Of a DNA stretch of 48,423 nucleotides, positions 33,958 to 42,306 are shown piece after piece. Positions within the stretch are counted from its first letter, which is position 1. Each line of letters begins with the position of its first letter. The position numbers and the translations under genes are program-made. The stretch comes from Phycisphaerales bacterium (GTDB lineage Bacteria; Planctomycetota; Phycisphaerae; Sedimentisphaerales; Anaerohalosphaeraceae). The DNA lies in contig DRGS01000148.1 in NCBI GenBank assembly GCA_011053245.1, forward strand, positions 1 through 48,423. Reading direction: 5' to 3'. The notes beneath the pieces were generated by a model, which searched no databases, was not told where the DNA came from, and worked only from the letters and a program-made list of their open reading frames with translations.

Positions 33958-34308
33958 ATGAGTGACGGGTCGAAAGAAGTTGTTCTGGCGTATTGCGGGT
34001 TGGTGTGTTCGGATTGCGGGGCGTATATAAAGGGTAAGTGTCAGGGGTGTCATTGTGATAAGCCGATGAATAGAGGATGCACGGTCAAGCCTTGCGCGCA
34101 GGGGAAAAATTGCAGCACTTGCGGAGATTGTGGTGATTTTGAGAACCTTGAGGATTGCAAGAAGCTGAACAATTTTATCTCGAAGATATTTGCCTTTATC
34201 TTCCGCAGCGACCGGATCGGTAATCTTAACCGCATCAGAGAGATCGGCACTGAAGACTTTAAAGCGGATTGTGTTAAAAATGTTAAGAAAAGGCTGGCTA
34301 AGTCATGA
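33958..34308 (+). CDS. DUF3795 cysteine-rich protein
   Basis: 116 residues from ATG 33958, which follows GAAAGGAG. It begins VLAYCGLVCSDCGAYIKGKCQGC, typical of DUF3795, and contains about twelve cysteines in C-x2-C and C-x-C groups, with NRGCTVKPCAQGKNCSTCGDC in the middle. It probably binds zinc or an iron-sulfur cluster. The function of the family is unknown. The stop overlaps the start of the HExxH membrane protein (ATGA), so they are translationally coupled. Confidence 0.87.
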   Translation: MSDGSKEVVLAYCGLVCSDCGAYIKGKCQGCHCDKPMNRGCTVKPCAQGKNCSTCGDCGDFENLEDCKKLNNFISKIFAFIFRSDRIGNLNRIREIGTEDFKADCVKNVKKRLAKS

Positions 34309-34904
34309 AGTGTTTTATAGTAGTTATTACGATCTCTCTTTTTATTGCAATCGTTTCGGGCTCTGTATTTCATGAGCTTGGGCATGGGTTGACGGCTGCT
34401 GCTGTTGGAGGTGATTTTTCTGTTTTGGGTATTTGGCCCGGTGTTCAAATTTATCCGGAGATTTCTTTTGATAACATGCACATATTTGTTTTGGGATATG
34501 CTGATATTCAAAATGTTGAGTTGAATTGGAAAATTGGACTTGTGCATTTGATGGGAAGCGGAACTACTGCTATCATTGCATATTGCCTTGTTGGATTAGT
34601 ATCGCTTTGCAAGTCAAAGAACACAGCTATATGCGTACTGATAATTTCTGTTGTTTATGCGTGGGATATAATCCTGTATTCGATTCTTCCACAGATCGGT
34701 TTAAGGCACTGGTTTTTAATAGGTGGGAAGGTTGCGGAGCCATTTTTAGGCGCTCAAAGAATAGGAATACCCAACTGGTTATACTTTTTATGCTTGGGTT
34801 TGCACCTGTTGATTTATCATTCTGGTTTCTGTTTGATGTACAAAAAGAAAGTGGCGATGAAAAAGACTGAAAGGAATTGCAGTGTTAATTCAAAGGGCAA
34901 CTGA
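34305..34904 (+). CDS. Membrane protein with HExxH zinc-protease motif (M50-like)
   Basis: 199 residues with about five membrane helices. Helix 1 ends in GSVFHELGHGLTAAAVGG, whose H-E-L-G-H is the zinc motif of site-2/M50-type proteases, here embedded in or beside a membrane helix as in that family. A third ligand such as the second-motif Asp of M50 is not clearly visible (LRHWFLIGG or WDIILYSILP are the nearest candidates). It could be an intramembrane protease or an inactive relative. It overlaps DUF3795 upstream and GNAT (3) downstream. Confidence 0.75.
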   Translation: MKCFIVVITISLFIAIVSGSVFHELGHGLTAAAVGGDFSVLGIWPGVQIYPEISFDNMHIFVLGYADIQNVELNWKIGLVHLMGSGTTAIIAYCLVGLVSLCKSKNTAICVLIISVVYAWDIILYSILPQIGLRHWFLIGGKVAEPFLGAQRIGIPNWLYFLCLGLHLLIYHSGFCLMYKKKVAMKKTERNCSVNSKGN

Positions 34905-35334
34905 GCTGGGAGCTAAAATTACTGTGGAGATGATCAAAGATTTGCTTGATGAGCTTGACGGTAAGGCGGTAGAATGGGATACGGATAAAGCTGAGACTTT
35001 GTGCAAAGAGATGATCAGAAAGGAAGATTATATTGTTTTTCATTATGTAAATGGTGCTGGTAAGGTAGTTGGGTTAATTACGATCGCCGAAACTGAGTCC
35101 CTGTATGCCGGCGGCAAGATAGGGCTTGTGCAAGAGCTTTATATTGTGCCGACTTTGCGTTCTAAGAAGCTGGGAAGGTCGCTTATAAAAAAAGCAATTG
35201 ATTATGCCCGCATGAGAAAATGGAACCGGCTTGAAGTCGGAGCCCCGGCGTATCCGGAGTGGGCACGGTCAAAAGCTTTCTATATTCGCGAAGGCTTCAA
35301 AGAAGTCGGGCCAAGGCTGAAATATGTACTTTGA
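34882..35334 (+). CDS. GNAT-family N-acetyltransferase (3)
   Basis: 150 residues starting at a GTG with AAAGGA seven bases upstream. GLVQELYIVPTLRSKKLGRSLIKKA includes the acetyl-CoA loop RSKKLGR, and SKAFYIREGFKEVGPRL is the conserved C-terminal block. It overlaps the end of the membrane protein gene by 23 bp. The substrate is unknown. Confidence 0.88.
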   Translation: MLIQRATELGAKITVEMIKDLLDELDGKAVEWDTDKAETLCKEMIRKEDYIVFHYVNGAGKVVGLITIAETESLYAGGKIGLVQELYIVPTLRSKKLGRSLIKKAIDYARMRKWNRLEVGAPAYPEWARSKAFYIREGFKEVGPRLKYVL

Positions 35335-35352
35335 CAGGAAAGTATTCGGATT

Positions 35353-35853
35353 ATGTTGAAAATTTATCCAGTTGAGACTGATGAGGATCTTGAGGTTGTC
35401 AAAGAGCTTTTTGTTGAATATGCGGATTGTATATTTGAACTGGTTAGACCGTATAGTTTATCGTTAGCCAAACGACTAAGCGAAAAGGCTCTCAGGGAAG
35501 CGAACGGTTTGCCCGGCGAATATGCTAAGCCCAAAGGCTGTATACTGTTAGCTGAATATAAAGGCGCAATTGCTGGTTGTATTGCGGTAAGTGAAATAGC
35601 CGAAGGCGTGTGCGAATTTAAAAGAATATATGTGAAACCGAAATTCAGGCGAATGGGTATAGGGAAGAAATTGTCAGATGAAATTATTAAAAAAGCCACG
35701 CACTTACAGTATAAGCGAATGCATTTACATACCAATGAAGATTTGTTCATTGGAGCAAAAGAGTTGTATACATCCCTCGGTTTTAAAGAAACCGGCCACA
35801 TCGAAGGAAGCCCTTTAAAAAACTCAGTGTATATGGAATTAGAGCTTGGTTGA
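35353..35853 (+). CDS. GNAT-family N-acetyltransferase (4)
   Basis: 166 residues. CEFKRIYVKPKFRRMGIGKKL carries the acetyl-CoA loop RRMGIGK, and GAKELYTSLGFKETGHI is the conserved C-terminal block. The start MLKIYPVETDEDLEVVKE is partly repeated three bases after its own stop as a truncated copy (35856-35921). The substrate is unknown. Confidence 0.9.
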   Translation: MLKIYPVETDEDLEVVKELFVEYADCIFELVRPYSLSLAKRLSEKALREANGLPGEYAKPKGCILLAEYKGAIAGCIAVSEIAEGVCEFKRIYVKPKFRRMGIGKKLSDEIIKKATHLQYKRMHLHTNEDLFIGAKELYTSLGFKETGHIEGSPLKNSVYMELELG

Positions 35854-35855
35854 AA

Positions 35856-35921
35856 ATGCTAAATATATTTCCATTTGAAACCGATGAACACCTTGAGGTT
35901 GCTATATGCAAGTATCTCTGA
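35856..35921 (+). pseudogene. Truncated second copy of GNAT (4)
   Basis: The frame reads MLNIFPFETDEHLEVAICKYL and then stops. It matches the start of GNAT (4), MLKIYPVETDEDLEVVKE, with about 35 of 48 bases identical, so it is the first 16-17 codons of a duplicate whose body has been lost. The remnant's GAGG (35895-35898) sits seven bases ahead of the MFS ATG at 35906 and now serves as its ribosome site. Confidence 0.75.
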
Positions 35922-37120
35922 AGTCTAACATTTGGAAATTGTACTTTATTAAGGCATTTCGCTGGTTCCTGTTGATCATGCCGGTCATTGTCCTGTTCTT
36001 TCAGGAAAATGGTTTGTCAATGCTGCAGGTGTTCCTGCTTCAGTCGATTTTTTCGATAGTGATAGTAATATCTGAGGTTCCTTCCGGGTATCTTGCAGAT
36101 ATCATTGGAAGGCGGCTGTCGATAATAATCGGCTGTATTTTGGCAACTGCCGGCGTTGCGGCCTATTCTTTATCATACAGTTTCTGGGGATTTCTTTTTG
36201 CCGAAGTGCTGCTGGGATTAAGTGCCAGTTTTATTTCCGGTGCCGATTCGGCTCTGATATATGACAGTCTCGTTGAAATGGAATGCATTGGCGCATATAA
36301 AAAGATCGAGGGCAGGCTAACCTCTATAGGGAACTTTTCCGAAGGAATAGCCAGCCTCGTCGGCGGTTTGCTGGCTTTGATAAGTTTGAGGACCCCGTTA
36401 TATTTTGAAGCGGCAATTACTTTTCTTTCTATACCTGTGGCATTTAGTCTTATCGAGCCCGAAAGACATAAACTCGACAATTCTGAAGGTAACCTGAAAA
36501 GTATTTTAAGAATAGTGAAGTACTCGTTACATGACCATGCTGAGATCAAATGGCTGATCATGTATTCTGCTATGATCGGAGTTTCAATATTGACGATGGT
36601 CTGGTTTGTTCAGCCATACCTGAAACTGGTTGGATTGCCGCTTGCTCTGTTTGGGATCGTGTGGGCAGGGCTGCAATTTTCGGTAGGGATATTTTCGTTT
36701 TACGCGCACAGGATCGAATTGTTTGTCGGCAGAAAGAGAACCTTGATCTCATTGGTAATATTAACAGCGATCTGTTTTTTCCTCTTAAGCGTTTTTCAAT
36801 CGCTCTGGTCGATAATATTTATCGTTATTTTGTATTTTCTCAGAGGCATAAGCTATCCGGTCCTGAAAGATTATATAAATCGGATCATCACATCGGATAT
36901 AAGGGCAACGGTGCTGTCGGTATCGAGTCTGGTTCGCAGACTGTTTTTTTCGATCTTCGGCCCTGTCATCGGCTGGGCATCCGATCTGTATTCATTAAGC
37001 ACGGCATTGATGCTTTGCGGAATTATTTTCTTGTTTTGGGGAGGAATTTCACTGATACTATTACACAGGTGTAATGCGTTGGAGCCAATTGACGAAAGAG
37101 AGGCGGGTTCTGCGTTATAG
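35906..37120 (+). CDS. Major facilitator superfamily transporter
   Basis: 404 residues with 12 predicted membrane helices in two six-helix halves. The loop between helices 2 and 3 has the MFS motif-A remnant GYLADIIGRRLSIIIG, and EVLLGLSASFISGADSALIYDSL follows in helices 4-5. Similar MFS proteins export drugs or small metabolites; the cargo is not evident. The ATG overlaps the GNAT remnant, which places this gene directly behind an acetyltransferase, a common pairing in resistance-type clusters. Confidence 0.92.
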   Translation: MQVSLKSNIWKLYFIKAFRWFLLIMPVIVLFFQENGLSMLQVFLLQSIFSIVIVISEVPSGYLADIIGRRLSIIIGCILATAGVAAYSLSYSFWGFLFAEVLLGLSASFISGADSALIYDSLVEMECIGAYKKIEGRLTSIGNFSEGIASLVGGLLALISLRTPLYFEAAITFLSIPVAFSLIEPERHKLDNSEGNLKSILRIVKYSLHDHAEIKWLIMYSAMIGVSILTMVWFVQPYLKLVGLPLALFGIVWAGLQFSVGIFSFYAHRIELFVGRKRTLISLVILTAICFFLLSVFQSLWSIIFIVILYFLRGISYPVLKDYINRIITSDIRATVLSVSSLVRRLFFSIFGPVIGWASDLYSLSTALMLCGIIFLFWGGISLILLHRCNALEPIDEREAGSAL

Positions 37121-37147
37121 TATCACTTTCTATCAGGAATTTTAAGT

Positions 37148-37936
37148 ATGGCAATAGAGGCGATCATTTTTGATATGGACGATACGCTTGTGGTGGAAGT
37201 GGCTTCTGCGGAAGCGGCGTTTGTGGCCGCCTATAAGCGGCTGCCGGTAAAATCAGGTGTCGCCCGGAAAGATTTCATTTCAACCGTGCGAAAAAAGGCT
37301 CGGGAATTATGGTATGAGTTTTCGGCACACGATTACTGCGCAGCTATCGGTATAAGCAGTTGGGAAGGGCTCTGGTCGCGCTTTGGTGGTGATAACCCGA
37401 AGATGAAGACTCTTCGCAAATGGGCTCCGTTTTATCAGAGGCAATCGTGGGCCAACGCACTGTCGGAATTTGATATATATGATGAATCTTTGCCGCAGCT
37501 TTTAAGTGAAACGTTTCAAGATCATCGGCGTCAGTTGCATGTTGTATATTCAGATGTAGAGGAGGTTCTCAAGCAACTTCAGCAAAGCTATAAGTTAGCG
37601 CTTGTTACTAACGGATCGAGCGATCTGCAGCGTGAAAAGCTTGAAGGTTCCAGGCTTGGACGATACTTCGATATAGTTCTTATTTCCGGGGATATTGGAA
37701 TTAGAAAGCCTGACCCAAGGATTTTTTCGACTGTCATTGATAGGCTTGGTGTCAGTGCTGAGATGGCTGTGATGGTTGGCAACAGCCTCGAATCAGATAT
37801 TGCCGGTGCCCAGCAGGTTGGGATCAAAACTGTCTGGCTGAATCGTGATGGCAAAAAAAAGGATGATTCGGTGCAGGCCGATCATGAAATTGCAAGCTTG
37901 AGCAAACTACAGGCTATGTTAAATAATATGGAGTGA
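37148..37936 (+). CDS. HAD-superfamily phosphatase (haloacid dehalogenase-like)
   Basis: 262 residues with the four HAD motifs: I, FDMDDTLV with the nucleophile and acid/base Asp; II, VTNGSSD; III, Lys in IGIRKPDP; IV, VGNSLESDIAGAQQVG. A helical cap (about 15-110) makes it a C1-type phosphatase acting on small phosphorylated metabolites or phosphoglycolate-like compounds. It is the last gene of the plus-strand array and converges on the NtrC-type regulator at 37992. Confidence 0.93.
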   Translation: MAIEAIIFDMDDTLVVEVASAEAAFVAAYKRLPVKSGVARKDFISTVRKKARELWYEFSAHDYCAAIGISSWEGLWSRFGGDNPKMKTLRKWAPFYQRQSWANALSEFDIYDESLPQLLSETFQDHRRQLHVVYSDVEEVLKQLQQSYKLALVTNGSSDLQREKLEGSRLGRYFDIVLISGDIGIRKPDPRIFSTVIDRLGVSAEMAVMVGNSLESDIAGAQQVGIKTVWLNRDGKKKDDSVQADHEIASLSKLQAMLNNME

Positions 37937-37991
37937 GAACTATTTCCTGAGCGATTCGGAATTTACCGTCAGGTCGGTCGTTGCATATTTT

Positions 37992-39386
37992 TTATAGTCC
38001 GAGTTTTGCGGCTTCGTCTTCGAGTCCGAGACGCTTCATCTTCTTGTACAGTGTTGTGCGATTGATCTGCAGTGCCTTTGCCGTGGCCTGGCGATTCCAT
38101 CCGTTTGACTCCAGTGCCGCCCGTATGATGGCCTTTTCGGGACCGGTCAGCGATTCTTTAAGGCTTGCCTGATCATACGAAGATCGCGAAAGACCTGCCT
38201 GGCTTTGCGCTACGAGTTGCGTCGGAAGATCGTCAACTCCTATGTACGGCCCTTTGCTCAAAAGGACGGCTCTTTCGATAACATTCTCAAGTTCCCGCAC
38301 ATTTCCGGGCCATGAGTATTGCTGCAAATGCTCGATGGCAGGCGGCGTTATGCCGGACTTCTGTTTGCTGTGCAGTTGGCAGAAATGACGCAGGAAGTGC
38401 TCTGCAAGTAACGGAACATCACCGATCCTCTCGGCAAGCGGCGGCAGATTCACAGTTACGACATTGATCCGGTAGAATAAGTCTTCCCGGAACCTGCCGG
38501 CTTTGACCTCTTCGGCGAGATCGGTATTGGACGCCAGTACCACACGCGTATCGACGGTAATCGTCTTGTTGCTGCCAACAGCTTCGAATTGGCGATCCTG
38601 CAGCACTCGCAAAAGTTTTACCTGCATAGCCGGCGACGCACTGGCTATCTCATCGAGAAATATTGTTCCTCTGTCGGATGCGAGAAACTTGCCCTCTTTT
38701 TCGTTTACCGCTCCAGTGAAAGCACCTTTGACATGACCGAACAATTCGCTTTCCAACAGCGTTTCGGGCAATGCCCCGCAGCTTACCTCGATGAACGGTC
38801 CATTCTTTTGGGGAGAGCGGTAATGCAACGCCCTTGCTAACATGCTCTTGCCGGTACCGGATGGTCCTGTCATGAGGATCGTCGTCTTGGTATCGGCTAC
38901 GGCCTCGAAAAGATCGAATATCCTGGCCATTTTGTAATCATGACTTATGACATTGTCAAGGCTGTACTTTTTCTCCAACTGAGAACGCAGATCCTGATTT
39001 TCACTGATAAGCGAATGCTGCCTGGATGCACGCTCGACCGCCAGGATCAACTCATCGTCAACGATCGGCTTGGTAAGATAGTCGTAAGCACCCATCTTGA
39101 TCGCTTCGACTGCGCTCTCGATCGTTCCATAGCCGGTAATTACGATCGCGACCGTCTGCGGATAGTTTCGTCTGATTATCGAAAGCAACTCGATACCGTC
39201 TCCGTCGGGCATATTGACATCCGTAATGACCAGCGAAAAGCTTTGTGTCCGCAACTTTTGCACGGCCTCTTTAAACGACTCGGCTGCAACGGTCGAGTAA
39301 CCTTCCAGAGACAGAAATTCGCACAGCGAATCGAGTATGATACGGTCATCGTCTACTACTAATATTTGTATTTGCGATTTTTTCAT
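37992..39386 (-). CDS. NtrC-family sigma-54-dependent response regulator (2)
   Basis: 464 residues. The receiver has VVDDDR, phospho-acceptor Asp56 in LVITDVNMPDGDG and the Lys in LTKPIVDDE. The AAA+ domain has GPSGTGKS, the GAFTGA loop and RGTIFLDEIAS; the C-terminal Fis-type HTH is RQATAKALQINRTTLYKKMKR. Its start overlaps the kinase stop by four bases with GAGGA upstream, so kinase and regulator are translationally coupled and form a cognate pair. A GG-N10-GC motif lies divergently at 40963. Confidence 0.95.
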   Translation of the reverse strand: MKKSQIQILVVDDDRIILDSLCEFLSLEGYSTVAAESFKEAVQKLRTQSFSLVITDVNMPDGDGIELLSIIRRNYPQTVAIVITGYGTIESAVEAIKMGAYDYLTKPIVDDELILAVERASRQHSLISENQDLRSQLEKKYSLDNVISHDYKMARIFDLFEAVADTKTTILMTGPSGTGKSMLARALHYRSPQKNGPFIEVSCGALPETLLESELFGHVKGAFTGAVNEKEGKFLASDRGTIFLDEIASASPAMQVKLLRVLQDRQFEAVGSNKTITVDTRVVLASNTDLAEEVKAGRFREDLFYRINVVTVNLPPLAERIGDVPLLAEHFLRHFCQLHSKQKSGITPPAIEHLQQYSWPGNVRELENVIERAVLLSKGPYIGVDDLPTQLVAQSQAGLSRSSYDQASLKESLTGPEKAIIRAALESNGWNRQATAKALQINRTTLYKKMKRLGLEDEAAKLGL

Positions 39387-40540
39387 GCGGTCAGATCCTC
39401 ATCGGTTTCCCGGTCGCTGCCAAGCGGCAGATAAACGGTAAATACACTTCCACCTTCGGGTGCGTTTTCCGCTGTGACCCTGCCATCGTATTTTTCAACT
39501 ATATCTTTGCATATCGCAAGACCTAATCCGGTCCCTTTGCCATGACTTTTTGTCGTAAAGAACGGTTTAAATATCGTCTCTATATGCTCGACCGCAAATC
39601 CAGGGCCGGTATCCTTAAAAGCTATCGAAAGAACATCGTCCCGGCAGTCTGTGGCTATCATCAACTTGCCCTGACCGTCCATCGCATCTATCGCGTTCTT
39701 GATAAGATTGCAAAATACCTGGAACAGACTGTCTGCGCCGATCTTGGGCACGCATTCCGGACAGCACTGAACAACCGTTATCTCCACATTTTTCGATTTC
39801 GGTTCCATCGCTTTTACCGCATCTGCCACTACTTTTTCTATGGGCATGTTCTCGAATGCCGAATATTTACTCCGGGAAAATTCCAGCAGCTCACTTATTA
39901 TCTGGGTCATTCTCATCAGACCTGTCCGGCAGTGCTGAAGATATTCGACGGGCTTTTCCATGCCCTCGGTTTCCACCGTTCGTAAAGTAAGATTGATATA
40001 TCTCAGTACTCCGTCCATCGGATTATTCAACTCATGGGCAACCCTGCTTGCCAATTTGCCCACCGCCGCCAACCTTTCGGCCTGGGTAAGCTGATGCTCA
40101 ATGTTAACCTTTTCAGTAACGTCTTCCATAACAATAGCTCCGCCGATCGATTGGCCAGTAGTGCTGTCCTTGAGCGGAGTGCATACTATATGCAGAAGTT
40201 TCCGTTTGCCGGCGAGTTCATACTTGACCGCCTCGTATTCGCTTTTGCTGTCATCTGTTATTACCGATTCAAGCAGTTTGCTCCAGTTACCCCATATCCG
40301 GGAGTCGGTACCCTTTGCCAGCGTTTGGTCTATATGGCTGCCAAGTTCGACAAGTCTGCCGGCTGGGCCGTTGGCAAGGATTATCTTCAGCTCCGTATCA
40401 AAAGCGACAACTCCGGCAGATAACGAGTCCAGCATCGATTCAAGTACATGCGAATCCAGCTTGTGACCGCCAAATGCGTCTCGGGCCGCTCTCTTTCGCA
40501 CGGGATCGTTATGTTCAGAATTATCTGGTTTTTTAGTCAT
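39383..40540 (-). CDS. PAS-domain sensor histidine kinase
   Basis: About 385 residues. A PAS domain (about 35-145, LSAGVVAFDTELKIILANG, then GGAIVMEDVT) is followed by a HisKA dimerisation domain with the phospho-acceptor His169 in SRVAHELNNPMDGV, then HATPase motifs N (CNLIKNAIDAM), G1 (DTGPGF) and G2 (GKGTGLGLAI). No membrane helix is seen, so it senses a cytoplasmic cue. ATG 40540 is my chosen start; ATG 40570 (M-M-F-F) is open but no ribosome site is convincing for either. Partner of the NtrC-type regulator just downstream. Confidence 0.92.
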   Translation of the reverse strand: MTKKPDNSEHNDPVRKRAARDAFGGHKLDSHVLESMLDSLSAGVVAFDTELKIILANGPAGRLVELGSHIDQTLAKGTDSRIWGNWSKLLESVITDDSKSEYEAVKYELAGKRKLLHIVCTPLKDSTTGQSIGGAIVMEDVTEKVNIEHQLTQAERLAAVGKLASRVAHELNNPMDGVLRYINLTLRTVETEGMEKPVEYLQHCRTGLMRMTQIISELLEFSRSKYSAFENMPIEKVVADAVKAMEPKSKNVEITVVQCCPECVPKIGADSLFQVFCNLIKNAIDAMDGQGKLMIATDCRDDVLSIAFKDTGPGFAVEHIETIFKPFFTTKSHGKGTGLGLAICKDIVEKYDGRVTAENAPEGGSVFTVYLPLGSDRETDEDLTA

Positions 40541-40779
40541 ACCGTTCACCATAGTGTAAAAAAACATCATCTATGTTGCAAAAAAACAACAACACCAAAA
40601 TACTCTTCGGGAAAAACTTCCTTGTGGTTCACTGAAAAATCTCACAGGGACATTGAAAAATATTTTAATGTTCCCCCGTATATAAAATCTTGCGCTGTAA
40701 TGTCTTAAATTTTGGACAACATCTGATACCTATACCAGTCTATACGTTACCCAATTTATCCGCTTACACCCCCCAAGGT

Positions 40780-40799
40780 GGCATCATAAACCTGATGCC
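40780..40799. promoter_or_regulatory. Candidate operator palindrome
   Basis: GGCATCA (40780-40786) and TGATGCC (40793-40799) are perfect inverted 7-mers with a six-base spacer, about 165 bp upstream of the GG-N10-GC motif, a typical distance for an NtrC-type activator site. Purely pattern-based. Confidence 0.35.
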
Positions 40800-40960
40800 C
40801 TGTGAATCTCAATTATTATACACTAATCGTTGTTATTTGTCAACATTCTTAACTTTTATCGGACCGTAGCTTTACGGCATTTCTTAAAAAATACGCTTGT
40901 AACGGTCCGATTCGCCGGTTTTTGCGGCAGAAAAATTTTTTTTCTACTTTTCATTTTTTC

Positions 40961-40989
40961 TTGGCATATATTTTGCGTATGATTATAAT
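40961..40989 (+). promoter_or_regulatory. Promoter of the PilZ operon: sigma-70 and sigma-54-like signatures superimposed
   Basis: TTGGCA (40961-40966), 17 bp, TATAAT (40984-40989) is a strong sigma-70 promoter. The same DNA has GG at 40963-40964 and GC at 40975-40976 exactly 10 bp apart (TTGGCATATATTTTGCG), the sigma-54 geometry. The sigma-70 reading is the safer one. Confidence 0.6.
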
Positions 40990-41025
40990 GCAGAGTGTAT
41001 TGGATTCTCTATCTGCAAGGATGCT

Positions 41026-41385
41026 ATGAGTGAGGAAGAAGAAAAAAGAGACCATAAGCGTTTACCACTAAAGCTTGAAGTCCTTTGCCGTAAAGTAGGA
41101 ACACCGGCAGCTATAGCTTATGCCGGCAGTTCGGTAAATGTCAGCCCCGGCGGTATGCTCATGGAGGTTCATGGCCGAGGACTCGGTACAGGCGATCTTA
41201 TCAGTATTGAGATGTCTGTTCCACCGACCGAAGGAATCCTCGAATATGGAGGGCGCTTTACGAGTTATGCGCGCATTTTGCGTATACATGACACTGCACA
41301 CCCATCCGATCCGAACCGTAAACGCGGCTCATTCACCCAGAAAATTGCACTTGAATTCTGCGAATCGCCTAAGCTCAAAGTCTGA
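41026..41385 (+). CDS. PilZ-domain (cyclic-di-GMP-binding) protein
   Basis: 119 residues forming a single PilZ barrel. The N-terminal arginine-rich arm is RDHKRLPLKL, and the (D/N)-x-S-x-x-G motif is NVSPGGM, together the two elements that clamp c-di-GMP. AAGGA lies five bases before the ATG. It starts the transcript that continues into a lipoprotein and a DUF362 protein; its effector target is not evident. Confidence 0.9.
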   Translation: MSEEEEKRDHKRLPLKLEVLCRKVGTPAAIAYAGSSVNVSPGGMLMEVHGRGLGTGDLISIEMSVPPTEGILEYGGRFTSYARILRIHDTAHPSDPNRKRGSFTQKIALEFCESPKLKV

Positions 41386-41436
41386 TACCCACCGACTCAT
41401 TGACTTACATATCTAATTTTATTACCATTAGCAGGT

Positions 41437-42306
41437 ATGAAGAGCGATACCCTTTCAATTATTCTTATCTTTGCAATGCTGGCAATTATCGGCTGTGGTG
41501 AATCCGCAAAAAAATCGCCCCCGCGACGGCAATCGATCAAGATCGGTGACCTCAAGCCCTCTCTTTCCACAAAACAACCACTGGGAATAACCTTCCAGGT
41601 AATGACTTTCGAGATTCCCGCTGAAAATGTATCCATACTTGAAGAAATATTCGAGGCACTTCGCAAAACACCTCTGCATTTCAAGGACCGGCATGCGTTC
41701 GGCGCCAATGGTTTTTCCGCTGGCTTTGGACAAAGTAGCGACTGGCAGCCGCTCGGCAAAAAACTCCGGCAGGCAAAAGCCAGAAAGGTCGACGCCCGTT
41801 CGCTGATCGTTTTCGATGATCAGGGCGATGACGTCCTGGCAGGTACCGTCGAAGAGCAGGGCAAATACTTCTATACGCATCTGGACGGGTCCGTCAGTCC
41901 GCAGAGCCTTGGGCCCGGAAACCTTATGTTCAGGATAAAGGCTCGCCCGGTCCCGGACCGCAGGGGGGTTGCGTATTTAAGTGTTCAACCGCTGTTTAGC
42001 CGTGGTCTTGACGATGCCATGTACCGACTTGCCGGAAGGAAAATGTCCGGCGAAACCGTTTTTGACGCTGCGTCGTTCGACCTTAAGGCAGTCACCGGGG
42101 ACTTTGTGGTCCTAAGTTCTACCGAACCCGAACAGGGCCTTGCCATGATCAGCGAGCTTTTCTGCAGAGTGGATCGCCAGATCAAGATGCGTAACCCCGA
42201 TCTTACCGGTAAGGTCGCCATAGATGGCAGCATCTCGGCCATGATAGACAAGGACGTCAATATGATAAGGGCCTATGTCATCTTATGTACGGGGGTAGAG
42301 AATTGA
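41437..42306 (+). CDS. Lipoprotein of unknown function
   Basis: 289 residues with a lipoprotein signal peptide and lipobox AIIGC (acylated Cys at about 20). A basic proline-rich linker (KKSPPRRQ) precedes a mixed alpha-beta body with FEIPAENVSILEEIFEAL, a possible repeated strand pattern and FVVLSSTEPE near the end. No known domain is recognised. The last bases (TTGA) overlap a possible TTG start of the DUF362 gene. It lies 51 bp after the PilZ gene and is probably co-transcribed. Confidence 0.8.
   Translation: MKSDTLSIILIFAMLAIIGCGESAKKSPPRRQSIKIGDLKPSLSTKQPLGITFQVMTFEIPAENVSILEEIFEALRKTPLHFKDRHAFGANGFSAGFGQSSDWQPLGKKLRQAKARKVDARSLIVFDDQGDDVLAGTVEEQGKYFYTHLDGSVSPQSLGPGNLMFRIKARPVPDRRGVAYLSVQPLFSRGLDDAMYRLAGRKMSGETVFDAASFDLKAVTGDFVVLSSTEPEQGLAMISELFCRVDRQIKMRNPDLTGKVAIDGSISAMIDKDVNMIRAYVILCTGVEN

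Larger units (their letters stand above)
40541..41025. other. Divergent regulatory spacer between kinase/NtrC operon and PilZ operon
   Basis: No gene is seen. It contains a perfect inverted repeat GGCATCA-TAAACC-TGATGCC at 40780-40799, a longer-spaced inverted pair GGACCGT near 40861 and ACGGTCC near 40908, an AT-rich block, and the composite promoter at 40961-40989. Confidence 0.5.
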
